DNA from: JAYOEY01 sp038116945
GTDB lineage: Bacteria; Pseudomonadota; Alphaproteobacteria; MPNO01; UBA2964
Assembly (NCBI GenBank): GCA_038116945.1
Contig: JAYOEY010000002.1
Coordinates: 1 to 64,000, forward strand
Direction: 5' to 3'
DNA length: 64,000 nt
Both the position numbers and the translations under genes were made by a program. This document shows, piece after piece, positions 1 through 9,002 of this stretch (within the stretch, counting starts at the first letter, position 1; each line of letters begins with the position of its first letter). The notes under the pieces were generated by a model that had not been told where the DNA came from, searched no databases, and saw only the letters and a list, made by a program, of their open reading frames with translations.

Positions 1-193
1 AGTAGCAGCTGTCCTTGCCGACGAAATGCGGCGGCAGCACGCGCGACCAGTCGCCGGCCGGCGCTTCGAGCTTGAACACTTCCGCCCCGAGATCGGCCAG
101 TATCTGGGTAGAGAACGGACCTGCCAGGAACTGCGTGAGATCGAGGACGCGAATGCCGTCGAGCGGTCCGCCGCGCTTGGGAAGTGCCGTCAT
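1..193 (-). CDS. CaiB/BaiF family CoA-transferase, N-terminal fragment
   Basis: Only the first 64 residues lie in the window; the gene runs off the left edge. The reading begins MTALPKRGGPLDGIRVLDL and continues through LAGPF, ILADLGAEV.KLE and the D-W-S-R region, which is the typical N-terminus of class III (CaiB/BaiF) CoA-transferases. These enzymes move CoA between organic acids in the cytoplasm. The ATG overlaps the stop of the upstream molybdenum hydroxylase gene (ATGA), so the two are translationally coupled and probably act on the same substrate. The catalytic Asp lies outside the window. The family call is firm; the substrate cannot be told. Confidence 0.85.
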   Translation of the reverse strand, partial: MTALPKRGGPLDGIRVLDLTQFLAGPFSTQILADLGAEVFKLEAPAGDWSRVLPPHFVGKDSCY

Positions 194-2532
194 TCGGCGG
201 CCTTTCCGCGTGCAGGCCGAGTGGCGGCGACGATTTTTTCCGGCGTCAAAGGCACGTCCATGAAAGACGCGCCAAACGGTTTGAGGGCGTTTTCCACCGC
301 TGCGATGATGGCGGCCGCCGCCGGGATGGTGCCGCCTTCGCCGGCGCCCTTGACGCCCAGCGGATTGAGCGGCGACGGCGATTCGATATGGATCGCTTCG
401 GCGTCGATTACCTCGCCGGCACCGGGGATCAGGTACTCCGCGAAGGTCGTGGTGAGCGGATTGGCCCCGTCGTCGAAATGCTGCTCCTCGAACAGCGCAT
501 TGCCGATCCCGTGGGCGAGCCCGCCCTGAACCTGCCCGTCGACGATCATCGGGTTGATCAGGTTTCCCGAATCGTGCGCGATGACGTAGCGCAGGATCGT
601 CACATGCCCGGTCTCGATATCGACCTCGACCTCGGCGACATGGGTCCCGTTGCAGTAGGCCGACTGCTCCGGCGAGAAATAATGGGTCGCTTCCAGCCCT
701 GGCTCGAAACCCGGCGGCATGGCGAAACCGGGTGTGCCGGCGATCGCATGCGCCAGCTCGCCGAGCCCCAGCGACATGTCCGGAACGCCCCGCACAAATG
801 CTCGTCCACCGTCAAGTTCGATGTCCTCTTCCGCCGCTTCCAGCATGTGGGCGGCGACCCGTATCGCCTTCTCCCGCACTTCCAGCGACGCGAGATGCAC
901 GGACGGGCCGGCATTGGCGGCGATGCGGCTGGCGAAGGTGCCGACGCCGTGCGGGATCGACGTGGTGTCGGCGAGCCGTACCTCGACATCCTCGACGCCC
1001 ACGCCGAATTTCTCGGCGCAGATCTGCGCCATCGTCGTCCAGTGGCCCTGGCCCTGCGGCGCCGCTCCGGTCATGAGATAGATGCGCCCCGACGGCGCAA
1101 TGCGCACGGTCGCGCCCTCGAACGGGCCGAGCCCCGTCCCTTCGACATAGGAACCGATGCCGATGCCGATATATCGGCCCTCGGCCCACGCCGCCCGTTG
1201 CCGCTCCGCGAAACCGTCATAGTCAGATTGCGATATTGCCTTGTCGTGACAGAGGGGATAGTCGCCGCTGTCGTAAATCACCGGCTTGCCGTCGCGAAAC
1301 ACCAGCCCGACCTTGTACGGCATCGCCTCGGGCGGGATCAGGTTGCGGCGCCGGATGTCCGCCGGGTCCAGCCCGAACGCCTCGGCGGCGAGGTCCATCA
1401 GCCGTTCCATTGCGAACACCGCCTGCGGCCGGCCCGCGCCCCGGACCGGCGTAACCTGGACCTTGTTGGTCAGCACGACCGTGGTTTCCAGGCGGTAGGC
1501 CGGCAGGACATAGGGCCCCGGCGTGGTCGTTGCGGCGATCAGGGGCGAGACGATGCCCCATGGCACGTAGGCGCCGGTGTCGTGGATCATGGTGCCGCGG
1601 ACGCCCAGCAGTTTTGCGTTTTCGTCGAACGCGGCCTCCACATCCCAGTACTGGTCGCGCTCCTGGCTCGCGGTCAGAAAATGTTCGCGCCGGTCCTCGG
1701 TCCACTTGATCGGCCGGCGCAGCCGGCGGGCGAGATACGGCACCACCGCCTCTTCCGGATAGAACATCGCCTTGGGACCAAATCCGCCGCCGACATCGGG
1801 CGCGATCACGTCGATCTCGTTTTCGGTCCAGCCGAGCACGCCGACGATGTTGCGCTTGACCTGATGAGGCGCCTGGGTCGCGGACCACAGCATCGTGCGG
1901 CCCTCGTCGGCGTCGTATTCGGCCAGCGCGCCGCGCCCTTCCAGCGCGTGGCCGCCGCCGCGATGGTGACGGATCGAGACGGAAACCGTCCTGGCCGCGC
2001 CCGCGAAGGCGGCATCCACATCGCCGTATTGCGGCGTGAATCTTGCCGCGATGTTGTTGTCGGCGCCCGTGTGGGCCGGAGTTGCGCCATCGGCCAGCGC
2101 GTCTCTTGCGTCATTGATCGCCGGCAGCGGCTCCCAGTCGATCTCGACCGCGACGGCCGCGTCCTCCGCCAGGTGGCGCGTCTCCGCGATGACCACGGCA
2201 ACGGGTTCGCCCACGTAATGGGTTTCGTCGCGCGCCAGCAGATAGGGCATCCGCACCTGGGTAATCGCCGGGTTGGGCAGCAGAAGGAGAAGCCGGTTGT
2301 TTCTTATGTCCGCCGGAAAATCGGCCAGCGTGAACACGCCATGGACTCCGTCCATCGTCTCCGCTGCCGACTTGTCGATCGTGGTGAAGCGCGCATGCGG
2401 GTGCGGGCTCCGGACGAACACGGCATGCAGCATGCCGGGCAGCAGGATGTCGTCGGTGAACTCGCCTGAGCCGGTCAGCAGCGCCTGGTCTTCCAGCCGC
2501 TTGACCCGCGCGCCCATGAATTTAGCGCCCAT
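190..2532 (-). CDS. Xanthine dehydrogenase/CoxL-family molybdopterin-binding subunit
   Basis: A 780-residue protein with the aldehyde oxidase/xanthine dehydrogenase a/b hammerhead domain first (about 1-130, with VKRLEDQALLTGSGEFTDD) and the molybdopterin-binding domains after it. The active-site loop near residue 360 reads PVRGAGRP, the form II (RGAGR) type and not the AYxCSFR loop of true CO dehydrogenase. The catalytic Glu is in KGAGEGG near the C-terminus. It should hydroxylate an organic substrate with water as oxygen donor. No FAD-binding or 2Fe-2S subunit gene is next to it in the window. It lies between a thiolase gene and a CoA-transferase gene, which suggests catabolism of an aromatic or heterocyclic acid. 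A second in-frame ATG five codons downstream is possible. Confidence 0.88.
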   Translation of the reverse strand: MGAKFMGARVKRLEDQALLTGSGEFTDDILLPGMLHAVFVRSPHPHARFTTIDKSAAETMDGVHGVFTLADFPADIRNNRLLLLLPNPAITQVRMPYLLARDETHYVGEPVAVVIAETRHLAEDAAVAVEIDWEPLPAINDARDALADGATPAHTGADNNIAARFTPQYGDVDAAFAGAARTVSVSIRHHRGGGHALEGRGALAEYDADEGRTMLWSATQAPHQVKRNIVGVLGWTENEIDVIAPDVGGGFGPKAMFYPEEAVVPYLARRLRRPIKWTEDRREHFLTASQERDQYWDVEAAFDENAKLLGVRGTMIHDTGAYVPWGIVSPLIAATTTPGPYVLPAYRLETTVVLTNKVQVTPVRGAGRPQAVFAMERLMDLAAEAFGLDPADIRRRNLIPPEAMPYKVGLVFRDGKPVIYDSGDYPLCHDKAISQSDYDGFAERQRAAWAEGRYIGIGIGSYVEGTGLGPFEGATVRIAPSGRIYLMTGAAPQGQGHWTTMAQICAEKFGVGVEDVEVRLADTTSIPHGVGTFASRIAANAGPSVHLASLEVREKAIRVAAHMLEAAEEDIELDGGRAFVRGVPDMSLGLGELAHAIAGTPGFAMPPGFEPGLEATHYFSPEQSAYCNGTHVAEVEVDIETGHVTILRYVIAHDSGNLINPMIVDGQVQGGLAHGIGNALFEEQHFDDGANPLTTTFAEYLIPGAGEVIDAEAIHIESPSPLNPLGVKGAGEGGTIPAAAAIIAAVENALKPFGASFMDVPLTPEKIVAATRPARGKAAE

Positions 2533-2553
2533 GAAAAAAGCGACTCCCGTTTC

Positions 2554-3696
2554 TCAACGCGCGAAAAGATGGATCGAACAGACGCCGTGATCGAAGCCCG
2601 ATACGCCGCCGCCGGTGCAGTGCGTCAGCCCGACCTTCGCCCCTTCGACCTGGCGGGCGCCGCACTGGCCGCGCAGCTGGCGCACCACCTCGACGATCTG
2701 GCCGACGCCGGTGGAACCGATCGGGTGGCCCTTGGACAGCAATCCGCCCGACGGGTTGACCGGGATGCGTCCGCCGATCGATGTCTCGCCCTCTTCCAGC
2801 AGTTTTGCTGCCTCGCCCCGCGCGCAGAACCCGAGCGCCTCGTAATAGAGAAGTTCGGCGATGGCGAACGCGTCATGCACTTCGGCAAGGTCCACGTCCT
2901 CCGGACCGATGCCCGATTCCTCGTAAAGCTGCTTCGCGCCGCGCAGCGTGATCTCGGGCGTCGTCATGTCCCGGTAGCCGGTCATGTATTTTCCGGAATT
3001 GATTTCCGAGCCCGCGACGCGGATCGCATCCGCACCGGCCTGCCGTGCCTTTTCGGCGGAACAGATGACGACGGCGGCGGCGCCGTCGCCCGACGGGCAG
3101 CAATGGAACAGGTGCAGCGGGTCCGCCACCGGGCGGGAGTTCCTGACCTCTTCGACGGTGGTTTCCTTGCGGAACTGGGCATCGGGGTTGAGCGTGCCGT
3201 GCCTGCGCGCCTTGACCGATACCATGGCGAGCTGGTCTTCGGTCAGGCCGTACTCGTGCATGTAGCGCTTGGCGCGCATGGCATACAGGGCCGGCATGAC
3301 GAGCCCGTGGCTGACTTCCCAGTCCTCCTTTTCGAGCGGCAGCGTGCCGCCGCCGAACGTGGTCAGTTTTTCGACGCCGATCACCAGCACCGCGTCGTAT
3401 ACGCCCGCACCGACCGCAATATAGGCCTCGCGGAACGCGGTCGAAGACGACGAACACGCGTTCTCGATATTGACGATGGGAAGACCGGTGATGCCGAGTT
3501 TCTTGAGGATGCGCTGGCCCGCCATCATGCCGCCGAGCGCCGTGCCGCAATAGGCGGCCTCGATATCCTTTTTCTCCAGCCCGGAATCCCCGATCGCCTG
3601 CTTGACGGCAGGCCAGGCGATGTCGGCGAGCGTTTTTTCCGGGTACTTGCCGTAAGGCACCATCCCGGCGCCGATGACCGATACTTCGCGCATCAT
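2554..3696 (-). CDS. Thiolase family protein (SCP-x / lipid-transfer-like acetyl-CoA acyltransferase)
   Basis: About 380 residues beginning MMREVSVIGAGMVPYGKYP. The nucleophilic Cys is near residue 81 in ENACSSSS. The C-terminal active-site segments are NPSGGLLSKGHPIG and HCTGGG. This belongs to the thiolase subgroup that works with DUF35 Zn-ribbon/OB-fold partners, which cleaves or condenses acyl-CoA in the cytoplasm. The start is set by the ATGA overlap with the DUF35 gene and the AAGGGAGA ribosome site just upstream; the longer in-frame extension to 4029 is antisense-like noise over the DUF35 gene. Operon context is beta-oxidation-like breakdown of a CoA ester. Confidence 0.88.
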   Translation of the reverse strand: MMREVSVIGAGMVPYGKYPEKTLADIAWPAVKQAIGDSGLEKKDIEAAYCGTALGGMMAGQRILKKLGITGLPIVNIENACSSSSTAFREAYIAVGAGVYDAVLVIGVEKLTTFGGGTLPLEKEDWEVSHGLVMPALYAMRAKRYMHEYGLTEDQLAMVSVKARRHGTLNPDAQFRKETTVEEVRNSRPVADPLHLFHCCPSGDGAAAVVICSAEKARQAGADAIRVAGSEINSGKYMTGYRDMTTPEITLRGAKQLYEESGIGPEDVDLAEVHDAFAIAELLYYEALGFCARGEAAKLLEEGETSIGGRIPVNPSGGLLSKGHPIGSTGVGQIVEVVRQLRGQCGARQVEGAKVGLTHCTGGGVSGFDHGVCSIHLFAR

Positions 3697-4127
3697 GCGT
3701 CTCCCTTGCCAGCCGGGCGAAAGGCGTAGCTCTCGACCGGGTTGCCGTCTTCGTCCGTCCCGAGCCCGGCGATAGTCGCTTCGACCGCCATGTCCATCGT
3801 CAGGCTGTCCGGATCCGCGTCCACGATATGCGCGAACACCCGAACGCCCTCCGGCATGTCGACATAGGCGGCGACGAACGGCAGGGCCCAGCCCTTCGGG
3901 GCGGCGTGTACTACAGAGAAAGAATAGAGGGAGCCGCCCGGCCCGAGCGGAAGGGCCGACACATTCTCCGACATGCATTCGCAGCACACCTCGCTCGGCG
4001 GGAAGACCCGCGCGCCGCAGTCGTTGCACTCGGTTCCTACCAGCCGGACGGTTCCGTCCAGCTCGCGACGTACCGCGTCGCCCGCGAGATTGAGCGCTTG
4101 TCTGAGTTCTTCCGCCGCGTCGTTCAT
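3693..4127 (-). CDS. DUF35 Zn-ribbon / OB-fold acyl-CoA-associated protein
   Basis: A 144-residue protein. A rubredoxin-like zinc ribbon (C-N-D-C at about 34-37 and C-C-E-C about 11 residues later) is followed by an OB-fold acyl-CoA-binding domain (SLYSFSVVHAAPKGW, then FVAAYVDMPEGVRVFAHI). Proteins of this family form complexes with thiolases and help bind the acyl-CoA. It is directly upstream of the thiolase gene and overlaps it by four bases, the standard arrangement for the pair. No catalytic role of its own is expected. Length and domain order are normal. Confidence 0.88.
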   Translation of the reverse strand: MNDAAEELRQALNLAGDAVRRELDGTVRLVGTECNDCGARVFPPSEVCCECMSENVSALPLGPGGSLYSFSVVHAAPKGWALPFVAAYVDMPEGVRVFAHIVDADPDSLTMDMAVEATIAGLGTDEDGNPVESYAFRPAGKGDA

Positions 4128-4167
4128 CGGTCTCTTCCGTCTGTTCCGCTGGTCTCCTTTCCTAGCG

Positions 4168-5826
4168 CTATTCGCCGGTCCGGGGAACCTCGCGGATCGA
4201 TGTATTGGGCGCGATGTCGCTGCGGCGAAGCTGTGCGCTGCGCAGCCCGTTCTGCAGATAGTCGCCGGCCGCCGCGCGCGCCGCCATCTCGTCCCATTCG
4301 TCGGTCCAGTCGCCCAGCGAATAGCCGTGCCACGGGCTCTCCGGTTTGAGCGGAGGAAGGCCGAGCCTTTCCCACAGCTCCTTCGCGTTTTCCATATATT
4401 CGCGTTTTGGCAGCGCGATCGGCGGCATGTCGGCCTTTAGCGTGGCGTCGATCAGGATCGAAGCGTCCTCGCCGTTGCCGCGCTCGAGCGCCGGACCGTG
4501 CCCCCGGTCGCGGTGCGGCAGGATCTCGACATCGAGCGCCGGGTTGGACCGGTAGGCCAGCGCCCAGAACACCGAATCCCCGTTCTCGGGATCGATATCC
4601 TCGTCGACCGCGACGACGAACTTGCCGCAGGCGGAATCGAGCGCAGACGCGGCATACATGGCGCGCCAGATTTCGGTAACCGGCACGCCGCGTTCGAACA
4701 CCAGGAATACGATGCGTCTTATGTTGGTCAGCGGCTCGTGCATCGACACCTTCTTCAGCCCCTTGATGCCGAGCTGATCGCGCAGATGGTTGAGGAATTT
4801 GGGTTCCATCGCGACGCGCTTGATGACGCTCGATTCCGAGGTCGTAACCTGTGAAATGATGGTTGTCAGCACGGCGTCTTTCCGGTGGGTGATCGCGGTG
4901 ACGTCGAGGATGAAATTGTATTCCTCTGTATTCACGTGACCGTGGCTCTCGCCGAACGGGGCTTCGGGTTCCAGATATTCGGTGTCGACCAGCCCCTCGA
5001 TGACGATCTCGGCCTCGGCCGGCACCAGCAGATCGACCGTCTTGGCCTTGACCACCCGGATCGGCGCGCCGACCAGACCGCCAGCGACCGACACCTCGTC
5101 GAGCCCGGCGCGGAGGCTCTGTGGCGCGAGGTAGAAAACCGACGGCGGGCAGCCGACAGCGATCGCCATCGGCAGCTTTTCGCCGCGTTCCCTGCATTTG
5201 AGCCAGTGGGCGTGGCCGCCCTGGCCCAGATTGGTGAAGAACTTCACCGCCAGCCGGTCCGGCGCCTTGAGCCCGGCGCGGTAGGTGCCGACATTCTGCA
5301 CGCCGGTTTCGGGGTCGCGCGTGACGCAGGCCGTGGCGGTAAAGTAGGGCGCAGAGTCGAACCCGGGCGACGAGATGGGCACGGGCAGCGCATCCAGCCC
5401 CTTGCCCTCGCCCTGCAGGTCGGCGCCTGTCAGCACCACCTCGTGGCAGGGCGCGTCTTCGACTTCAACCGGCGGGACCGGGTTGGCTATGGCGTCGCGC
5501 CAGCGTGCGCCGATGTCCTCCTGCGCCACGCCCATGCCGATGGAATAGATCGCGGGCGTTGCCGACAGCGCACCGACCACCACCGGCATGTCGTATTTCC
5601 GGCCTTTCGAGTCGGTGACGTTGGTGAATTTGAAAGCCTTGCGCTCGCTCTCGGGAATGCCGCCGCGAAACTGCCAGCGGACAAGAGTCATCAGCTCCGT
5701 GTCCTTGTTGACCGGCGCGTCGATTACCCGCAGCAATCCGGCCTCGTCGAGAGCTCGCAGGTGGTCCTGCAGGTCCGGATAGCCCCTGTCGGCTGCTGAA
5801 GGATATCCAGTCGTTTTTGTCGCCAT
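4168..5826 (-). CDS. UbiD family (prenylated-FMN) decarboxylase
   Basis: A 552-residue protein. Family marks are the N-terminal region PDLQDHLRALDEAGLL, the central TGADLQGEGKGLDALPVP, and the acidic active-site region EIVIEG followed by EAPFGESHGH (about residues 272-295). These regions carry the Arg and Glu residues that hold prenyl-FMN and protonate the product in UbiD/Fdc1 enzymes. It should reversibly decarboxylate an aromatic or alpha,beta-unsaturated acid in the cytoplasm, with cofactor made by a UbiX protein encoded elsewhere. It is the first gene of the minus-strand catabolic run, 40 bases ahead of the DUF35 gene. It need not act in ubiquinone synthesis: its operon partners are catabolic. 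Confidence 0.87.
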   Translation of the reverse strand: MATKTTGYPSAADRGYPDLQDHLRALDEAGLLRVIDAPVNKDTELMTLVRWQFRGGIPESERKAFKFTNVTDSKGRKYDMPVVVGALSATPAIYSIGMGVAQEDIGARWRDAIANPVPPVEVEDAPCHEVVLTGADLQGEGKGLDALPVPISSPGFDSAPYFTATACVTRDPETGVQNVGTYRAGLKAPDRLAVKFFTNLGQGGHAHWLKCRERGEKLPMAIAVGCPPSVFYLAPQSLRAGLDEVSVAGGLVGAPIRVVKAKTVDLLVPAEAEIVIEGLVDTEYLEPEAPFGESHGHVNTEEYNFILDVTAITHRKDAVLTTIISQVTTSESSVIKRVAMEPKFLNHLRDQLGIKGLKKVSMHEPLTNIRRIVFLVFERGVPVTEIWRAMYAASALDSACGKFVVAVDEDIDPENGDSVFWALAYRSNPALDVEILPHRDRGHGPALERGNGEDASILIDATLKADMPPIALPKREYMENAKELWERLGLPPLKPESPWHGYSLGDWTDEWDEMAARAAAGDYLQNGLRSAQLRRSDIAPNTSIREVPRTGE

Positions 5827-5880
5827 CGATTTCCGCTCCCGTTGGGCGCAGCGTACCCCAGGCGGCGGCGCGTGCCTATA

Positions 5881-6798
5881 TCACGAGACGGGTTGTTTCG
5901 CTGCCGCGTTACGGGCCGCGCGTTTTTCCTGCCGTTCCCGCCAGGCGATGATACTGGTCGCCGATACGATCACCGCAGCCCCGGCCCAGGTCCAGGCGTC
6001 GGGTACTTCGGAAAAGACGAAAAAGCCGAACAGGGTTGCCCAAACCATGCGGGTAAAAACGATCGGCTCGTTGAAACTGACGTCTGCTATCGCGTAGGCA
6101 CGGACGCTGAACAGGTGGCCCAGGCTGCCGAGGATGCCGATCAGGATCAGCCAGCCGAACTGTTCGAGCGTCGGCCATTGCCAGAAAAACAGGGCGGGGA
6201 CCAGCGTCATCAGCGTCATCAGGAACTGCAGGTAGGCGACGATGGTCGTCGGATCGTCGGTTCGCGTCAGGCTCTTGGCGAACAGCTTCGATATGCCCGC
6301 GAAGGCTGCCGACCCGATGGTCAGCAGCATGCCTATCTGAAGCTCCTCGAAGCCGGGCCGGATGATCAGCAGCGCGCCGCTTGCACCGATCAGCAATGCC
6401 GCCCAGCGCCAAAACCGCACACGCTCGCCAAACGCGACGATGGCGCCCAGCGTCACGAACAGCGGCCCGGTCAGCGACAGAGCCGTCGCGTCGGCCAGCG
6501 GCGTCAGCGACAGGGCGGTGAACCACATCAGCATCGAGGCGGAATTGAACACCGCGCGAATCGTATGCATGCCGAACCGCGTCGTCTTGAACAGCTCGAT
6601 CCCGCCGCGCAGCAGCAGCGGCACCAGCGCCAGAAAACCGAATAGATTGCGGAACACCGCGATGACGAACGGGTGCAGGTCGGCGGAGACCAGCCGCACC
6701 GTCCCGTGCATCGACGCGAAAAGGGCCGCTGCGAACACCATATAGCCGGCGGCCAAGTAGGTGGGCGGGACAACCGTGGAACGCGGGACGGAGGACAT
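5881..6798 (-). CDS. EamA/DMT-family transporter
   Basis: A 305-residue polytopic membrane protein made of two EamA repeats. About ten hydrophobic segments can be read, starting YLAAGYMVFAAALFASMHG and ending WAGAAVIVSATSIIAWRE. The C-terminus is short, basic and cytoplasmic-looking. The drug/metabolite transporter superfamily exports small metabolites or amino acids across the inner membrane. The substrate cannot be assigned. It is divergent from the Old Yellow Enzyme gene across a 112-base promoter region. Confidence 0.85.
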   Translation of the reverse strand: MSSVPRSTVVPPTYLAAGYMVFAAALFASMHGTVRLVSADLHPFVIAVFRNLFGFLALVPLLLRGGIELFKTTRFGMHTIRAVFNSASMLMWFTALSLTPLADATALSLTGPLFVTLGAIVAFGERVRFWRWAALLIGASGALLIIRPGFEELQIGMLLTIGSAAFAGISKLFAKSLTRTDDPTTIVAYLQFLMTLMTLVPALFFWQWPTLEQFGWLILIGILGSLGHLFSVRAYAIADVSFNEPIVFTRMVWATLFGFFVFSEVPDAWTWAGAAVIVSATSIIAWRERQEKRAARNAAAKQPVS

Positions 6799-6847
6799 GG
6801 GGCGGTCGAAAGGCCTTGCGATTATCGGGAACGATCCGGGCGTTCCT

Positions 6848-6875
6848 TTGACCGCGGTCCCGACCCGCGTATCAT
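6848..6875 (+). promoter_or_regulatory. Sigma-70-like promoter for the OYE gene
   Basis: TTGACC at 6848-6853, a 16-base spacer, and TATCAT at 6870-6875 (five of six matches to the -10 consensus). Transcription would start near 6882, just ahead of the CAGGAGAA ribosome site and the ATG at 6911. Confidence 0.5.
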
Positions 6876-6910
6876 TGGCGTCATCAGAGCTTTACAGGAG
6901 AACGCGCGCC

Positions 6911-8014
6911 ATGGCGACCGACGAAATTCCCCCCATGTTTACACCCTACACGATGCGGGACCTGACCGTTCCCAACCGCATCGCGGTGTCGCCCATGTGC
7001 ATGTATTCGGCGGACGATCTTGACGGCACGCCGACCGATTTTCACATCGTCCATCTCGGCAGCCGCGCGGTCGGCGGCGCGGGGCTGGTGTTCACCGAAA
7101 TGACCCAGATTTCCCCGGAGGGCCGCATCTCGCCCGGCGACGCCGGCATCTGGGACGACAAGCATGTCGAGCCCTGGAAGCGGGTGGTCGATTTCGTGCA
7201 TCAGCGCTCCGACTCGAAGATCGGCATGCAGCTCGGCCATGCGGGGCGCAAGGGGTGCGAGCCGCGCAGCTGGGAACGCAACGCCTCCCTGCCGGACGAC
7301 CAGAAATGGGAGATGGTCGCGCCGTCGGCTATTCCGTTCGGGCCGGACGCCGACACGCCCCGCGAGATGAACCAGGCCGACATCGCCAAGGTCATCGACG
7401 ATTTCGTGAGCGGCGCCGAACGGGCGGAGCAGGCCGGTTTCGACATGATCGAGCTGCATTGCGGTCACGGCTACCTGCTGTCGTCCTTTATTTCGAAACT
7501 CTCCAACCACCGCACCGACGCCTATGGCGGCGACGTCGCGGGGCGGATGAAGCTGCCGCTCGAAGTGTTCCATGCGGTGCGCAAGGTGTGGCCGGATCAC
7601 AAGCCGATCTCGGCCCGCATCTCGGCGGTCGACTGGGTAGAGGGCGGCAACGAAATCGAGGACGCGCTGGAGGTCGCCCGCCTGTTCAAGGAAGCCGGGC
7701 TCGACATTCTCGACGTCTCGACCGGCAATGTGTCGCATATCCGCCGGCCAGCCATGCCGGGATTGTTCCAGACGCCGTTCAGCGAACAGATCAGGGCGGA
7801 AATCGGCATTCCGACCATGACCGTCGGCAACATATCGACGCCCGAACAGTGCAACGACATCATCGAAAACGGGCGCGCCGATATCTGCTGTATCGGCAAG
7901 GGGCATCTTTACGACCCGTATTTCGTCCGCCACGCGGCTCGTGCGCTCGGCTACGGTCTGAAATGGCCGAACCAGTATCCCGCGGCAGGCGGGTTCAATC
8001 CCGAGGGGAGCTGA
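6911..8014 (+). CDS. NADH:flavin oxidoreductase / Old Yellow Enzyme family (YqjM/XenA type)
   Basis: A 367-residue FMN-binding TIM barrel beginning MATDEIPPMFTPYTMRDLTV. Diagnostic segments are NRIAVSPMCMYSA (the conserved Cys of the YqjM-type subgroup), QLGHAGRKG and the phosphate-binding C-terminal region TVGNIS...GRADICCIGKGHL. It should reduce activated C=C bonds with NAD(P)H in the cytoplasm. The start is fixed by CAGGAGAA about 10 bases upstream; the in-frame extension from 6761 crosses the promoter. Convergent with the next exporter gene. Confidence 0.9.
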   Translation: MATDEIPPMFTPYTMRDLTVPNRIAVSPMCMYSADDLDGTPTDFHIVHLGSRAVGGAGLVFTEMTQISPEGRISPGDAGIWDDKHVEPWKRVVDFVHQRSDSKIGMQLGHAGRKGCEPRSWERNASLPDDQKWEMVAPSAIPFGPDADTPREMNQADIAKVIDDFVSGAERAEQAGFDMIELHCGHGYLLSSFISKLSNHRTDAYGGDVAGRMKLPLEVFHAVRKVWPDHKPISARISAVDWVEGGNEIEDALEVARLFKEAGLDILDVSTGNVSHIRRPAMPGLFQTPFSEQIRAEIGIPTMTVGNISTPEQCNDIIENGRADICCIGKGHLYDPYFVRHAARALGYGLKWPNQYPAAGGFNPEGS

Positions 8015-8044
8015 CTGAATTTGATGGCGGCGCCGATTTGACGA

Positions 8045-8941
8045 TCAGGACCCCAGGACGATTTCCCTGCGCCAGATATAGAGCCCGCTGGCGATGACGA
8101 TGGTCACGCCGAGGAGCGTCCACGCGTCGGGGAACTGTTCGAAAAACAGCAGCCCGAAAAGGGTCGCCCAGATCACCTGCGTATAGAGAAACGGCGACAG
8201 CATCGAGGCCGAGGTCAGCTCCAGCCCGCGGATCAGCAGCCAGTGGCCGAGCCCGTAGAACGAGCCAAGGGCCAGCATCATCGCCCAGGCTGCCGGGCTG
8301 GGGTCGGTCCAGAAGAACGGTACGAACAAAGAGGTCGAGGCGACGCCGAAGGCCGATGTCCAGAACAGGCTGGTGTTGGTGGTGTCGGACTTCGAGGCGA
8401 TGCGCGTCAGGATCTGATAAAGCGCATAGCACACCGCCGAGCCCAGCGGCAGGATGGCGGCCCAGTGCATTGCCTCCGTGCCGGGCCGGATGATGACCAT
8501 GGTGCCCACGAACCCGACCGCGATCGCCGCCCAGCGGCGCGGGCCGACCTTTTCCTTCAGAATCGGGATCGAAAAGGCGGTGACCAGCAAGGGCGTCAGA
8601 AAGCTGATCGCCACGGCGTCGGCCAGCGGCAGGTAGCGCAGCGCGCTAAAGAAACAGACGGTGGCGGTCAGCATCAGCGCAGACCGGCCGATATGCAGCC
8701 AAGGCCGCGTCGTCTTTGCATTGGCCAACATGCCGGCCCGCTGGAAGACGATGAAAGTGACCAGCGCATGGAACGTATAGCGCGCCCAGACCACCTGGGT
8801 GATCGAATGATCGCGCGCCAGCAGCTTGACGCACACTTCGCCGGAAACGAACAGCACGATCCCTGCCAGCAGCAGAACGATGCCGAGCCGGGGATTCTGC
8901 GGTCTGTCGATAAGGGGGGCGGGTTTCGAGGGAGCGGTCAT
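8045..8941 (-). CDS. EamA/DMT-family transporter
   Basis: A 298-residue membrane protein with two EamA repeats. Hydrophobic segments run from LGIVLLLAGIVLFVSGEVCV to VIWATLFGLLFFEQFPD and TLLGVTIVIASGLYIW. It resembles the exporter at 5881-6798 in length and layout, so the two may be distant paralogues flanking the OYE gene. The substrate is unknown. It ends 30 bases from the convergent OYE gene. Confidence 0.85.
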   Translation of the reverse strand: MTAPSKPAPLIDRPQNPRLGIVLLLAGIVLFVSGEVCVKLLARDHSITQVVWARYTFHALVTFIVFQRAGMLANAKTTRPWLHIGRSALMLTATVCFFSALRYLPLADAVAISFLTPLLVTAFSIPILKEKVGPRRWAAIAVGFVGTMVIIRPGTEAMHWAAILPLGSAVCYALYQILTRIASKSDTTNTSLFWTSAFGVASTSLFVPFFWTDPSPAAWAMMLALGSFYGLGHWLLIRGLELTSASMLSPFLYTQVIWATLFGLLFFEQFPDAWTLLGVTIVIASGLYIWRREIVLGS

Positions 8942-9002
8942 CGGACGCCGGGTGTACCCATTGCCGCGCGCCGAAACAAGCGGGCGGTTCCGGCGCGGGC
9001 CG

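Noticed and set aside
184..2469. Long plus-strand open frame (761 codons) opposite the first CoxL-like gene
   Set aside because: Arg/His/Asp-rich with no family motif; it is the antisense shadow of a high-GC gene. The same applies to long antisense frames at 10797-12905, 20172-22136, 22706-25096, 30831-33533 and 41195-43369.
190..2532. Carbon monoxide dehydrogenase large subunit
   Set aside because: The active-site loop is VRGAGRP and not AYxCSFR, and no CoxM/CoxS genes flank it; the same holds for 10908-13232.
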